A stretch of DNA of 51,927 bases, from NCBI GenBank assembly GCA_009691245.1, contig SHUM01000021.1, positions 1-51,927 of the forward strand. Reading direction: 5' to 3'. Made by a program: the position numbers and the translations under genes. Positions 32,659 through 41,900 of the stretch are shown here, one piece after another (position 1 is the first letter of the stretch; every line of letters starts with the position of its first letter). Under the pieces are notes generated by a model. The model made no database searches and was not told the DNA's origin. It worked only from the letters and a program-made list of their open reading frames with translations. The DNA is from Acidobacteriota bacterium (lineage in GTDB: Bacteria > Acidobacteriota > Terriglobia > 2-12-FULL-54-10).

Positions 32659-34587
32659 CTATTCCAGGTTCATGCGGCGCAGCAGGTCGTGGTAGCGCGG
32701 GTCGTTGCGCATTGAATCGAACCACGGGTGGAACTTTAGCAATGTCATCGAGCTGGCTCGCTCTTCGTAGGCCTTTTCCAGCCATTCAAATGCGCGGTCT
32801 TTATCGCCCAGGCCGCTGTAAACCACCGCCACCCAATATGGCTGAACAAATTTCGTTTTCGAGGCTTCAATCATGCGGTCCAGAATGCTTTGTGCCTCGG
32901 CTCTTTCCCCGGCTACGGCGTATGCATATCCCAAGGTGCCAAGGTTCTGGCTCGAACCCGTGGCGAGTTCCACAGACTTCTCCAATTCCCGGATCGCCTC
33001 GGGATACATCTTCTTGCCCAGGTACGACCGTCCCGCTTGCCGGCGCGCACCGGCAGATTCCGGGTCGAGTTCGATAGCTTTCCGATCCCAAATCATTGCC
33101 GCGTCGTATTGTCCCGCATATCCAAGAAGTTCTCCAACAACTCTGGTTATGGTGACAGAAAGCGGGTCTAGTTGCTGGGCGCGGTTCACCTCCGCCAGCC
33201 CCTCATCGAGACTACCAGCGCTTGCCAAAAACCATAGACCATACCATTGGTGGGCCAGCGAATAATTGGGGTCCAATTCCATGGCGCGCCTAAACTCTCG
33301 TTCCGCGGTCGGCCGATCGCGGTCATAAAGGAGTGCGATATAAGCGAGTGATGCATGTGCCTCGGCAAGAGTGTCATCCAGTTGGAGAGCTTTCAGCGCG
33401 GCCGCCTTCGCCTTGGGCATGACTTGCTTCGCAGAGGCGAAGGTATAATTTTCCTGAGAGCTGTATGTGTCGGCCAAACCGCTGAGGGCGAGAGCGTAGG
33501 TGGGGTCGTTCCCGACGGCCTGTTGGAAGTATTCGATGGCCTTGTTGAATCCTTCTTCCGACTTCTTGTTCCACCAGAAGCGGCCTTTGACGTACGCCTG
33601 ATACGCCTCCGTATTCTCCGTGCCGCGCTTGGCGAGCTTTTGCTGGTCCGCCCCGGTGAGCTTCAGTCTTAGTTTGTCGGAGATGTCGCGGGCGATCTCT
33701 TGTTGCAGGGCGAAGATGTCCGTGGCCTTGCGCAGGTATTGCTGCCCCCAGATTTGGTGATTGTCAGTCGCATCAATCAATTCAACGCTGACCATGATGC
33801 TGTCGCCCACCTGGCGCACCTGTCCTTTGAACACCGCGCCTACGCCGAGTTGCTGGCCGATCACGTTGGCGGTCACTTCCTTGCCTTTGTAGCTGAAGGC
33901 GGAGTCGCGCGACATGACTCGCAACTGCGGCAGTTGCGAGAGGCTGGAGATAAGCGACTCGGCGATGCCGTCGCCCAAATATTCAGCGTCCGCATCGCCG
34001 CTGCTGTTGACCAGCGGCAGCACGGCGAGCGAGTTGATGGCGTCGCCTGGTGTGCCCGTATTGCCGCCCGCGCCATTGCCGCCGGGGCCGCCACGGCGCA
34101 GGTAATACCCCGCACCAACTCCAATGGCCAGCGCGACCGTCGCGGCGATGCCGACCGCGACGTAGCGCCCGCGCCTTGCTCGCTCCGTGGCCCGCTCCGT
34201 GGCCGGCGCAGCGGCTGGCCCGGCGACACTGGTGGCACCCGTGGAGCCAGCAGTGCCGGGCGAAATTGTCCCGAACTGTTCACGGAGGTAGCGCACGAAG
34301 TGGACGGTGACCATCACGCCATAAAGCAGCAGGAAGAAGCCCGACGAGATGTTGAGGGCGACGCGGAAGGCGGGTTGGTCGGAGTGCATCCAGTGCTCGA
34401 AGACGAACTCGACGGCGAAGCCCACGACCAGGATGATGGCGTCCTGCAGCAGGATGCGCAGCAGGGCGAAGATTTCCTCGAGCATCCCGACGGTCTGGTG
34501 CCGCACGTTGCCGCGCAGATGCTCCCATTCCTCGGAGCCAGATGGGCGTTGTGACTTGTCAGGGGCGTTGTCGGGAGTAGGGTGCAT
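32659..34587 (-). CDS. TolB/FlgO-like domain protein with TPRs, membrane-anchored
   Basis: A 642-residue protein. Two hydrophobic segments near 50-66 and 81-102 are followed by an Ala/Gly-rich linker and a third helix near 144-165. Residues ~185-310 form the TolB N-terminal-like domain (INSLAVLPLVNSSGDADAEY, LRVMSRDSAFSYKG, VSVELIDATDNHQIW). Residues ~325-640 hold TPR repeats (AIEYFQQAVGNDPTYALALS, EFRRAMELDPNYSLAHQWYG). This architecture often follows a Ser/Thr kinase or winged-helix domain; here it is replaced by membrane helices. The role is unknown, possibly signalling at the membrane. Confidence 0.82.
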   Translation of the reverse strand: MHPTPDNAPDKSQRPSGSEEWEHLRGNVRHQTVGMLEEIFALLRILLQDAIILVVGFAVEFVFEHWMHSDQPAFRVALNISSGFFLLLYGVMVTVHFVRYLREQFGTISPGTAGSTGATSVAGPAAAPATERATERARRGRYVAVGIAATVALAIGVGAGYYLRRGGPGGNGAGGNTGTPGDAINSLAVLPLVNSSGDADAEYLGDGIAESLISSLSQLPQLRVMSRDSAFSYKGKEVTANVIGQQLGVGAVFKGQVRQVGDSIMVSVELIDATDNHQIWGQQYLRKATDIFALQQEIARDISDKLRLKLTGADQQKLAKRGTENTEAYQAYVKGRFWWNKKSEEGFNKAIEYFQQAVGNDPTYALALSGLADTYSSQENYTFASAKQVMPKAKAAALKALQLDDTLAEAHASLAYIALLYDRDRPTAEREFRRAMELDPNYSLAHQWYGLWFLASAGSLDEGLAEVNRAQQLDPLSVTITRVVGELLGYAGQYDAAMIWDRKAIELDPESAGARRQAGRSYLGKKMYPEAIRELEKSVELATGSSQNLGTLGYAYAVAGERAEAQSILDRMIEASKTKFVQPYWVAVVYSGLGDKDRAFEWLEKAYEERASSMTLLKFHPWFDSMRNDPRYHDLLRRMNLE

Positions 34588-34723
34588 AAGCGAGTCAGTT
34601 AGTGCGAGTGGTCAATTTGAGTTACATGGCCGCGCCGATTATAGACGGATTCGCGCCGAAGTTGGTAGGGTTTTGCGATGCGGATAGTGCCGCGGCACTG
34701 TCGCGCGGTGCCTTTGGTGAGGC

Positions 34724-34729
34724 TACAAT
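34724..34729 (+). promoter_or_regulatory. -10 box directly before the Xaa-Pro peptidase start
   Basis: TACAAT lies six bases before ATG 34736, the same spacing as at the aminotransferase gene. No RBS is present. Transcription probably begins at or next to the start codon. No good -35 is seen. Confidence 0.45.
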
Positions 34730-34735
34730 AGTGAA

Positions 34736-36130
34736 ATGACTCTTGCGCGATTCATGCCGGGTTGGCAGCGCTTCGTTGTGTGCGCCATCTGGTGCTCGCT
34801 GCCAGCGCAACTTTTTGGGCAATCGGCGGGGCAGTCAACCGCACCGGCTCTGTTAACTCCCGCCGACTATGCCGCAAGGCGCGCTGCGCTGCGTGCGCGA
34901 ATCGACGATGGGATTGTTGTATTGCACGGCAACGGGGAACCTTCCGGCTCTGAAGCATTCCGCGTCTTCCATCAGGACAGTAATTTTCTCTACCTCACTG
35001 GATACAATTCCCCTGGCGCGATGCTGGTGCTGACATCAGGCAATGAAGAGCGCCAGGGCAGGGAACGGTCTTCGGCGCCCGCAATTAAAGAGACACTATA
35101 CATTCCTTCGCGCGATCCGCAGTCCGAGGTTTGGACCGGGCCGCAGCTTGATCCCGACAAGCCCGAGACGGCTGCGCAACTCGCGTTCGAGTCCGTGCGG
35201 AGCGTGAAGCAGTTGGACGCGGACCTGCGCCGGATGTCCAAGAATGTCCGCAAGATTTTCACCACGCTGCCCAACCCGCACGCTGCCGAAGACGAATCCG
35301 CGTTCGACCGCTCGCGTCTGGAGCGGCTGAAGAAAGTCTTCAGCAAGGCCAGCATGCAGTCCATTGACAAGGAGACCACGCCGCTACGACAGATCAAGTC
35401 GGCGCTCGAAATCGAGATGACCCGCCGGGCGGTGGCTTGCACGATGGACGCGCATCGTCAGGCGGGCCGGGCGCTGCAGCCTGGCGTGCGCGAGTATGAG
35501 ATCGCGGCGCTGATGAAATACACGATGGAGCGGGCCGGGTGTACGATCACCGGCTTCGATCCCATCGTCGCCGCCGGTCCGCGCTCGACGATCCTGCATT
35601 ACACGCGCGGCGATAAGCGCGTGGAGCAGGGCGACCTGGTGGTGGTCGATGTGGGCGGCGAGTTCGCGGACTACTCGGCGGATATCTCACGCACGCTGCC
35701 GGCCAGCGGCAAGTTCACCGCGCGGCAGCGCGAGATATACGAGATTGTTTTGGGCGCGCAGGAAGTGGTACTGAAGGCCGTGCGGCCCGGCGCGTCGCTC
35801 TACGGACGCGGCGCCGACAGCTTGCACAACATCGCGCGGGAATATCTGAACACGCACGGGCAGGACCGCAATGGCCAGCCGCTGGGGAAATATTTCACGC
35901 ACGGCATCGGGCATCAGGTGGGTCTCGACGTGCATGACTCGGAAGACCGCGCCACGCCCCTGCGCGAGGGCATGATCCTGGCCATCGAGCCGGGTCTCTA
36001 TCTGCCCGATGAAAACATTGGCGTGCGCATCGAAGACATGGTGTTGGTTACCAAAGACGGCGGCGTGCTGCTGAGCACGGACTTGCCGCGCACGGTAGAG
36101 GATGTCGAGCGCTGGCTGGCGCTGGAGTAA
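34736..36130 (+). CDS. Xaa-Pro aminopeptidase (M24B), exported
   Basis: A 464-residue protein. The signal peptide (~1-29, ending LFGQS) precedes an aminopeptidase-P N-terminal domain (~38-185, with FHQDSNFLYLTGYNSPGAML). The pita-bread catalytic domain (~210-455) follows. Metal ligands are visible in VVVDVGGEFADYSADISRT (two Asp), HGIGHQVGLDVHD (His), AIEPGLYLP (Glu) and VRIEDMVLV (Glu). It removes N-terminal residues preceding proline using two Mn2+. Export suggests periplasmic peptide degradation. Another paralogue may exist for the cytoplasm. Confidence 0.92.
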   Translation: MTLARFMPGWQRFVVCAIWCSLPAQLFGQSAGQSTAPALLTPADYAARRAALRARIDDGIVVLHGNGEPSGSEAFRVFHQDSNFLYLTGYNSPGAMLVLTSGNEERQGRERSSAPAIKETLYIPSRDPQSEVWTGPQLDPDKPETAAQLAFESVRSVKQLDADLRRMSKNVRKIFTTLPNPHAAEDESAFDRSRLERLKKVFSKASMQSIDKETTPLRQIKSALEIEMTRRAVACTMDAHRQAGRALQPGVREYEIAALMKYTMERAGCTITGFDPIVAAGPRSTILHYTRGDKRVEQGDLVVVDVGGEFADYSADISRTLPASGKFTARQREIYEIVLGAQEVVLKAVRPGASLYGRGADSLHNIAREYLNTHGQDRNGQPLGKYFTHGIGHQVGLDVHDSEDRATPLREGMILAIEPGLYLPDENIGVRIEDMVLVTKDGGVLLSTDLPRTVEDVERWLALE

Positions 36131-36160
36131 CCATTCTCGACCCAACACCCCCAACTAGTC

Positions 36161-36247
36161 GTCATCCTGAGCGGAGCGAAGGACCTGCTTTTGTTTTACC
36201 CGTCGGCGCAACAGCAGGTCCCTCGTCTCTGCGCTTCTCGGGATGAC
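36161..36247. repeat. Dispersed palindromic element (GTCATCC...GGATGAC)
   Basis: The ends GTCATCC (36161-36167) and GGATGAC (36241-36247) are inverted. So are the inner arms GGACCTGCT (36181-36189) and AGCAGGTCC (36213-36221). The sequence GTCATCCTGAGCGGAGCGAA is, from memory, a very common start of interspersed repeats in acidobacterial genomes. It lies between the peptidase gene and the lipoprotein gene. The open frame extending into it from 36243 is not coding. Confidence 0.75.
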
Positions 36248-36401
36248 AACAATCGTAGCAGTGGGCGCGGGAGTGGGCGCTGCTCACTGGCGGAATTCGG
36301 GAGCGTCTGCGCCGCTGGCTGCTGGGTTTGTCTTGTGCCTGCGCGGTGTTTGCATTACTATGAACGATTCGGATCATGATGTGGTGCCCAGAGGCGTGAG
36401 G

Positions 36402-37157
36402 ATGCGTGGAGCTGCGCGATGCTGGCCTCGGCTGACGCTGATCGTTATGGCGCTAGCCGCGTCGCTGACTTTGGCGTTGGCCGTTATGGGGGTTTCCTGC
36501 AATCGGCGCTCACCGAATTGGGAACAGTTGAATCAGTCCGCGGCCGAGGCCATTGACGCTGGCCGCAGCATTAAGGCTGAAGAGCACTTGCTGGCCGCGC
36601 TGGAGCTGGCTCGCAATACGGAGAGCGAGGCATCGCGTATTCCGTTGAGCCTGCACAGGCTGGCGCGGTTCTACGAGGCACGGCAGCGCTACACAGCCGC
36701 TGCGGAGTATTTTTCACTGGCGTTTGACGCCGACAGTGAGCGGTTGGGGGCGGATGATCCGTCGCTGTACGACACGACGCAGCGGCTGGCTGGAATCTAC
36801 GAAAGCAGTCAGGAACTGACGGAAGCGAAGGAAGTTTACAAGCGCTTTCTGAAGCTGCAGGAAGTTGGTCTGGGCAAGGATGCCTTGCCGATTGCCTCAA
36901 CGCTGGTGCCGATTGGCCGGCTGGCGCGCATGCGCGGCGGATACGACGAGGCGGAGAAGGCCTTTCAGCGCGCGCTGGCGATTCGCATCCAGCATTTGGG
37001 GCAGGACAACGGGAAGTTGCCGGAGATTCTGGATGAGTATGTTGCCTTGCTGCGCGAGACGGAGCATCCCTACGAGGCCGACTTGATGGAAGAGCGATCC
37101 GCGGACCTGCGGATGCGCGAAACGGCGCGGAAAGTTCGGGAAGCGCAGCAAAAATAG
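36402..37157 (+). CDS. TPR lipoprotein
   Basis: 251 residues from ATG 36402 (GAGG 7 nt upstream); ATG 36360 is an alternative. A basic n-region and the hydrophobic LTLIVMALAASLTLALAVMG lead into VSC, with the lipobox Cys at about position 34. The mature protein has TPR-like helical pairs (AEEHLLAALELARNTESEAS, YTAAAEYFSLAFDADSERLG, YDEAEKAFQRALAIRIQHLG) of the kinesin-light-chain type. It is probably anchored in a membrane facing the periplasm. Partners are unknown. Confidence 0.78.
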   Translation: MRGAARCWPRLTLIVMALAASLTLALAVMGVSCNRRSPNWEQLNQSAAEAIDAGRSIKAEEHLLAALELARNTESEASRIPLSLHRLARFYEARQRYTAAAEYFSLAFDADSERLGADDPSLYDTTQRLAGIYESSQELTEAKEVYKRFLKLQEVGLGKDALPIASTLVPIGRLARMRGGYDEAEKAFQRALAIRIQHLGQDNGKLPEILDEYVALLRETEHPYEADLMEERSADLRMRETARKVREAQQK

Positions 37158-37218
37158 TTTGGATTTTCGGTTCCCCCAATTCATATCGAGTGGTTCATAT
37201 CGGAGCAGGGAGCAGCGC

Positions 37219-37434
37219 ATGGCGGAAACAGTAATCGCACCCATGGTGGGCAAGATATTGGCGATCAGTTGCAAGGTGGGCGACAAGGTCGCTGAAGACG
37301 ATACTCTGCTGACCATGGAAGCCATGAAGATGGAGATCCCCGTGGTCGCGCCTGTCTCTGGCGTGGTGAAGGAAATCACAGTCGCCGTCGGCGAGAGCGT
37401 GGATGCCGACGCCCCGCTCGTCATTATTGAATAA
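37219..37434 (+). CDS. Biotin/lipoyl carrier domain protein
   Basis: A 71-residue single-domain protein from ATG 37219; GGGAG lies about 8 nt upstream. The motif LTMEAMKMEI presents the biotinylated Lys37. The hammerhead fold is completed by VVAPVSGVVKEITVAVGESV. It matches the biotin carboxyl carrier domain of acyl-CoA, propionyl-CoA or oxaloacetate carboxylases. A free-standing carrier must work with a carboxylase encoded elsewhere, since no biotin carboxylase or carboxyltransferase gene is adjacent. Confidence 0.9.
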   Translation: MAETVIAPMVGKILAISCKVGDKVAEDDTLLTMEAMKMEIPVVAPVSGVVKEITVAVGESVDADAPLVIIE

Positions 37435-37509
37435 TCCACAGTCTCCCATGGGCCTCAGTGGCATCGTCGATGGTGTACGGCAAATCCCTTTGATTCAAGG
37501 AGCAATCGT

Positions 37510-38493
37510 ATGGAGCTGGAACTTTCTCTTGAATTATTGCGAGTGGTCGAGGAAGCTGCCATTGCAGCGGCGCGCACGATTGGAGTGGGTGACGCACACC
37601 ACTCTGATCAGATGGCGGTAGAGGCCATGCGCAAGGCCATGGACACAGTTCCCATGCGCGGCACCATCGTGATTGGTGAGGGCGAGCGCGACGAAGCCCC
37701 CATGCTCTACATCGGAGAAAAAGTTGGCGCGAAGAACGAGAACGGCGCCGCTTATGCGGCCATCGATATCGCCGTCGACCCGCTGGAGGGAACCAACCTC
37801 TGTGCCACCGGTGCCCCTGGCTCCATCGCAGTGCTGGCGGCCAGCGAAGAGGGCGGACTGCTCAATGCCCCGGACTGCTACATGGAGAAGATCGTCGTGG
37901 GGCCATCCTCCAAAGGCGTTGTCGATATCGATGCACCGGTGAAGGATAATCTGAAGGCCATTGCCCGGCGGCTGGACCGCGAGATTGAAGACCTGGTGGT
38001 GATCGTGCTGGATCGCCCGCGCCACAAAAAATTGATGGATGACATTCGCGCAGCCGGCGCGCGCATCCGGCTGATCGGCGATGGCGACCTCTCGGCGGGT
38101 ATCACGGCTGCGGTGGTGGGAACCGGCGTTCATGCGGTTATGGGCATTGGCGGCGCTCCCGAAGGAGTCATCACCGCCGCGGCGCTGCGCTGCCTGAACG
38201 GCGAGATTCAAGCGCGTCTGGTGCTGGACACTCCCGAACTGGTCGAGCGCGCGCAGGCGATGGGCATCCGTGATCCCAAGCGCATCTACTCCACTGCCGA
38301 GCTGGCCCCCGGCCGCAATATCATCTTCGCGGCGACGGGTGTAACCGAGGGTAACCTGCTCAAAGGTGTTCGTTCATTTGGCGACGGTGATCGCACCCAC
38401 TCTCTGGTCATGACCATGGCCTCGGCCAAGGTGCGCTTCATCGACACGGTTCACTTGGAACGCCGCCGCGACGTTAAGGTACGCTTCCAATAA
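37510..38493 (+). CDS. glpX: Class II fructose-1,6-bisphosphatase
   Basis: A 327-residue protein of the GlpX family. Motifs: [34 protein letters not shown] (the metal/phosphate-binding DPLEGT loop), VLDRPRHKK and [13 protein letters not shown]. It hydrolyses fructose-1,6-bisphosphate in gluconeogenesis, using Mn2+/Mg2+. The start ATG 37510 has AAGGAG 6 nt upstream. The length fits the family (~320-335). The next gene starts 13 bp downstream and is likely co-transcribed. Confidence 0.96.
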   Translation: MELELSLELLRVVEEAAIAAARTIGVGDAHHSDQMAVEAMRKAMDTVPMRGTIVIGEGERDEAPMLYIGEKVGAKNENGAAYAAIDIAVDPLEGTNLCATGAPGSIAVLAASEEGGLLNAPDCYMEKIVVGPSSKGVVDIDAPVKDNLKAIARRLDREIEDLVVIVLDRPRHKKLMDDIRAAGARIRLIGDGDLSAGITAAVVGTGVHAVMGIGGAPEGVITAAALRCLNGEIQARLVLDTPELVERAQAMGIRDPKRIYSTAELAPGRNIIFAATGVTEGNLLKGVRSFGDGDRTHSLVMTMASAKVRFIDTVHLERRRDVKVRFQ

Positions 38494-38506
38494 GATCCGT
38501 ATCTAT

Positions 38507-39466
38507 ATGAAAAACAAAATTAAATTTGGGTATCTTGTTCCCACGCGCGATGCCGTGATGCGCGCGCCGGACGGTCGCGCCGACATCCGCCGCATGATTG
38601 ATCTGGCGGTGAAATCGGAGCGCATGGGCTATGATTCGCTGTGGCTGGGCGACAGTCTGCTGGCGCGCCCTCGATTTGAAGCGCTCACCACGCTGGCGGC
38701 CATCTCCTCGCTAACCACAAAGATCGAGATGGGCACGGCGGTCTACATCACTCCGCTGCGGCATCCGGTTCCCTTGGCGCATACGGTGGGCAATCTTGAT
38801 CTGCTCACTGGCGGACGATTCATCTTTGGTATCGGCCTCGGTCCGGAGAGCCCTCCCGTGATAGCTGAGTATGTCTCCTCCGGCGTGGACTTCCACAAGC
38901 GCGGGCAATTGCAGGACGAAGCGATCCAGATCATGAAGGGCTTGTGGACCGGACGGCCAACATCTTTCGACGGACGTAACTACAAGATTGAAAATGTAAT
39001 GCTGCATCCACTGCCCGGACGTGCTGGCGGCCCGCCGATTCTGATGGCCGCCGCAGCAGAACCGGCGCTGAAGCGGCTGGCGCGGCTGGCCGATGGCTGG
39101 CTGCCGATCGTTCCAACTCCGCAAGAATACGCCAAGGACTGGGCGAAGATTTCGAGCTACTGCGCCGAGTTGGGCCGCGACCCGGCGAAGTTGCAAGTCA
39201 TCCACTATCTGACCCTGAACGTGAATCCAGATGAATCTGAGTCGGCGCGCGAGATGGAAGAATTCTTGCTCGCCTACTACGGCCCGCTCCATCATCACAT
39301 CAAGAAGACGCAAGCCATCTGCGCGGGCACGCCGGAGCGTGTGGCGGATTTCATTCGCGAATTCATTCAAGCGGGCGCGCCGCACTTTGTTGTCCGCTTG
39401 GCCACGGCTCATCAGGAGCAGCAGATGGAACGCTTCCTCTCCTCCGTCGTTCCGCTGCTTAGGTAA
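38507..39466 (+). CDS. LLM-class flavin/F420-dependent oxidoreductase
   Basis: A 319-residue TIM-barrel protein of the bacterial luciferase-like family. Features: a beta-strand start IKFGYLVPTRDA, then MGYDSLWLGDSLL, IEMGTAVYITPLRHP, GRFIFGIGLG and the glycine-rich phosphate region PPILMAAAAEPALKRLARLA. Many members use F420 rather than FMN. The sequence alone does not settle this, and F420 synthesis genes are not in the window. The substrate is unknown. It is probably co-transcribed with glpX, but no functional link is clear. Confidence 0.88.
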   Translation: MKNKIKFGYLVPTRDAVMRAPDGRADIRRMIDLAVKSERMGYDSLWLGDSLLARPRFEALTTLAAISSLTTKIEMGTAVYITPLRHPVPLAHTVGNLDLLTGGRFIFGIGLGPESPPVIAEYVSSGVDFHKRGQLQDEAIQIMKGLWTGRPTSFDGRNYKIENVMLHPLPGRAGGPPILMAAAAEPALKRLARLADGWLPIVPTPQEYAKDWAKISSYCAELGRDPAKLQVIHYLTLNVNPDESESAREMEEFLLAYYGPLHHHIKKTQAICAGTPERVADFIREFIQAGAPHFVVRLATAHQEQQMERFLSSVVPLLR

Positions 39467-39492
39467 AACTTCAACTCAAAAGGAAGCCTGCC

Positions 39493-40866
39493 TTGCTGCG
39501 AACGCACATAGCTGCCCTCAACTCCCCTAATCAATGGGCACCGCGTAAGCTGCGCTTCTGGACGCTGGTGGCGACTACGTTTTTTCTGGTTTCAGGCGGA
39601 ACCTATGGCACCGAGGAAATTGTGCAGTCGCCCGGTTATGCCCTGGGGCTCGTGATCCTCCTCATCACACCTTTGATCTGGAGCCTGCCTACAGCGCTGA
39701 TGGTGGGTGAACTGTCCAGTGCGCTGCCGCATGAGGGTGGATTCTATGCCTGGGTGCGGCGCGCGCTGGGGCCGTTCTGGGGATTTCAGGAAGCTTGGTT
39801 GTCGCTCGCCGCCAGCATCTTTGACATGGCGATTTATCCCACGCTGTTCGTCGAATATCTCTCCCGCCTCGTTCCGTGGTTTGGTGAAGGATACCACGGC
39901 ATCTTCGCCGGTTTGGCCGTCATCGCCGTCTGCACGATTTGGAATTTGGCAGGCATCCACGTTGTGGGTTGGACATCGCACTGGCTCTTCATCCTGCTTT
40001 CGGGGCCGTTCATCTTGATCGTCATTCTCGCGCCGCTGCATTGGGGAGAGTTGGCCGGAGTAACCAGTGCTTCCAACCCATCCGAGATCAGCCTGCTGGC
40101 GGGCATCCTAATCTGCCTGTGGAACTACATGGGCTGGGACAACGCCTCCACCATTGCGCGCGAGGTGGAGCAACCTCAGCGTGTCTATCCAAAAGCCATG
40201 CTGGCCACGGTGGCTCTGGTAACTGTAAGTTACGTCCTGCCGGTGCTCGCACTGTGGACCACGGGTCTACCAGCCGCCAACATGGAGACCGGCGCGTGGG
40301 CCGAAGTGGCGGGGTTGCTGGGAGGCGACTGGTTGCGCGGGTTTCTGGTTATCGGCGGAATGCTCAGCGCCTTCGGCATGTTTAATTCACTGGTGATGAG
40401 CTACTCGCGGCTCCCCTATGCGATGGCGCTCGATGGCATGGCGCCACGCGTGTTCGCGCGCGTGAATGCCAAAACCCGTATTCCGTGGGTCTCTGTTGTG
40501 GTGTTGGCCATCGCGTGGTCGCTGTGCCTGGGCCTGGGATTTGAGCGGCTGATCACACTGGACATTCTTCTCTACGGCGCCAGCCTGGTCCTCGAGTTCG
40601 TGGCGCTGGCCGTTCTGCGTGTGCGGGAGCCGAACTTGACGCGTCCATTTCGCGTCCCCGGCGGACTGGTGGGCGCCGTCGCCATCGGAATTCTTCCGAC
40701 TGCGCTGTTGACGTTCTCCGTGATTCAAAGCGAGCGCGAAGAAGTGCTGGGCATGAATGGGCTGCTCTTTGGTGTTCTGATCATGCTGAGTGGAGTACTG
40801 GTCTATAGCATCGCGCGATTCTGCCGGCGTCGTAGCGAACCCGCTCCCGAGCTTGGTGTGGACTAG
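39493..40866 (+). CDS. APC-superfamily amino acid permease
   Basis: A 457-residue membrane protein with about 12 helices, starting at TTG 39493 (AAGGA ~8 nt upstream). The first helix contains SGGTYGTEEIV, the unwound substrate-binding segment of the APC fold. Later NYMGWDNASTIAREVEQPQR (helix 6 region) and SRLPYAMALDGMAPRVFARV are typical of this family. It imports amino acids or polyamines coupled to cations. The substrate is unknown. It lies 27 bp after the F420-type gene. Confidence 0.88.
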   Translation: MLRTHIAALNSPNQWAPRKLRFWTLVATTFFLVSGGTYGTEEIVQSPGYALGLVILLITPLIWSLPTALMVGELSSALPHEGGFYAWVRRALGPFWGFQEAWLSLAASIFDMAIYPTLFVEYLSRLVPWFGEGYHGIFAGLAVIAVCTIWNLAGIHVVGWTSHWLFILLSGPFILIVILAPLHWGELAGVTSASNPSEISLLAGILICLWNYMGWDNASTIAREVEQPQRVYPKAMLATVALVTVSYVLPVLALWTTGLPAANMETGAWAEVAGLLGGDWLRGFLVIGGMLSAFGMFNSLVMSYSRLPYAMALDGMAPRVFARVNAKTRIPWVSVVVLAIAWSLCLGLGFERLITLDILLYGASLVLEFVALAVLRVREPNLTRPFRVPGGLVGAVAIGILPTALLTFSVIQSEREEVLGMNGLLFGVLIMLSGVLVYSIARFCRRRSEPAPELGVD

Positions 40867-40982
40867 CGTCACGCAGGAGCGTAAAGTTTACTGCTTGAGA
40901 ATATGAATCATCGCAAGTACGATTTCTTGAGCCCTTCACGAGAGGGCAATGGACCGTAACAGATGCGGGAGAGGCGAGCAAA

Positions 40983-41852
40983 ATGAACCACGATCAATTC
41001 GAGGCAGGCGCGCGCAGGAAGTTTTTGCGCTGCTGCGGAATGGCTGTTACCGGCACGGCGATCGCCACGCTGGCGGGGAAATCCTTGCAGGCCTTGGTAC
41101 AGCAGCCCTCCGTTGCTGCCGCTCCAGTCTCAGCCGGGCCCGCTGCGGCGGAGTTGATCGAGGACCTGGTCGCCGCCAACCGGATTCTAGCCAGCGAAGG
41201 CGTGCTCGATGGTTTTGGGCACGTCAGCGTGCGGCATGACAAGAATCCGCTGCGCTACCTCATTTCACGCTCACTGGCCCCTGCGCTGGTAACGTCCGCT
41301 GACATTCTGGAATACGATCTGGATAGCCGCGCCGTGGACGCGCGCGGACAGGCCGAGTACTCCGAAGTTTTCATACACGGCGAGATTTACAAGGCGCGTC
41401 CGGATATTAAGGCCATCGTCCACAATCATTCCCCCGCCGTGATTCCCTTCAGCGTAACCGGCATTCCCATCCGCCCCATCTACCACATGAGCGCATTCAT
41501 CGGCGGAGGCGTGCCGGTCTTCGACATCCGCAAGGAGATGAAGGAGGACACCGACATGCTGATCCGCACGCAGGCCCGAGGCAGCGCTCTGGCGCGCGTG
41601 CTGGGCAAGCATCCCGCCACGCTGCTGCGCGGACACGGCTGCGTGGTGGTGGCCGACAACGTCAAGCTGGCCACCTTCAACAGCTACTACCTGCAAACCA
41701 ACGCCGCGCTGCAACTGGAAGCCATGGGCATCAGCTCCGAAGTAACGTATCTAACTGACGCCGAGTCCGCGCGCGTGATGACCGACCTGTGGGGCAAGGG
41801 CCGCTACACCCGCGCCTGGGACATGTGGAAGCAAAAGGCCATGGCGAAGTAG
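40983..41852 (+). CDS. Tat-exported class II aldolase/adducin-family protein
   Basis: A 289-residue protein. The N-terminus ARRKFLRCCGMAVTGTAIAT has the twin-arginine motif and a hydrophobic core, indicating Tat export of a folded, metal-bound enzyme. The class II aldolase fold covers ~53-280. Zinc ligands are visible as two His in AIVHNHSP and one in LLRGHGCVVV. The acidic catalytic residue is probably in YSEVFIHGEIY. Family members cleave sugar phosphates or act as decarboxylases/epimerases. Export of such an enzyme is unusual. RBS GAGG lies 8 nt before ATG 40983. Confidence 0.85.
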   Translation: MNHDQFEAGARRKFLRCCGMAVTGTAIATLAGKSLQALVQQPSVAAAPVSAGPAAAELIEDLVAANRILASEGVLDGFGHVSVRHDKNPLRYLISRSLAPALVTSADILEYDLDSRAVDARGQAEYSEVFIHGEIYKARPDIKAIVHNHSPAVIPFSVTGIPIRPIYHMSAFIGGGVPVFDIRKEMKEDTDMLIRTQARGSALARVLGKHPATLLRGHGCVVVADNVKLATFNSYYLQTNAALQLEAMGISSEVTYLTDAESARVMTDLWGKGRYTRAWDMWKQKAMAK

Positions 41853-41900
41853 CAGTCTCCCTAATAGCCAAAACCCCGAGCGGCTTGAAAAGTAGGCGGC

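Noticed and set aside
33700-34554. Plus-strand ORF of 284 codons.
   Set aside because: Antisense shadow of the TolB/TPR gene, with no protein-like sequence.
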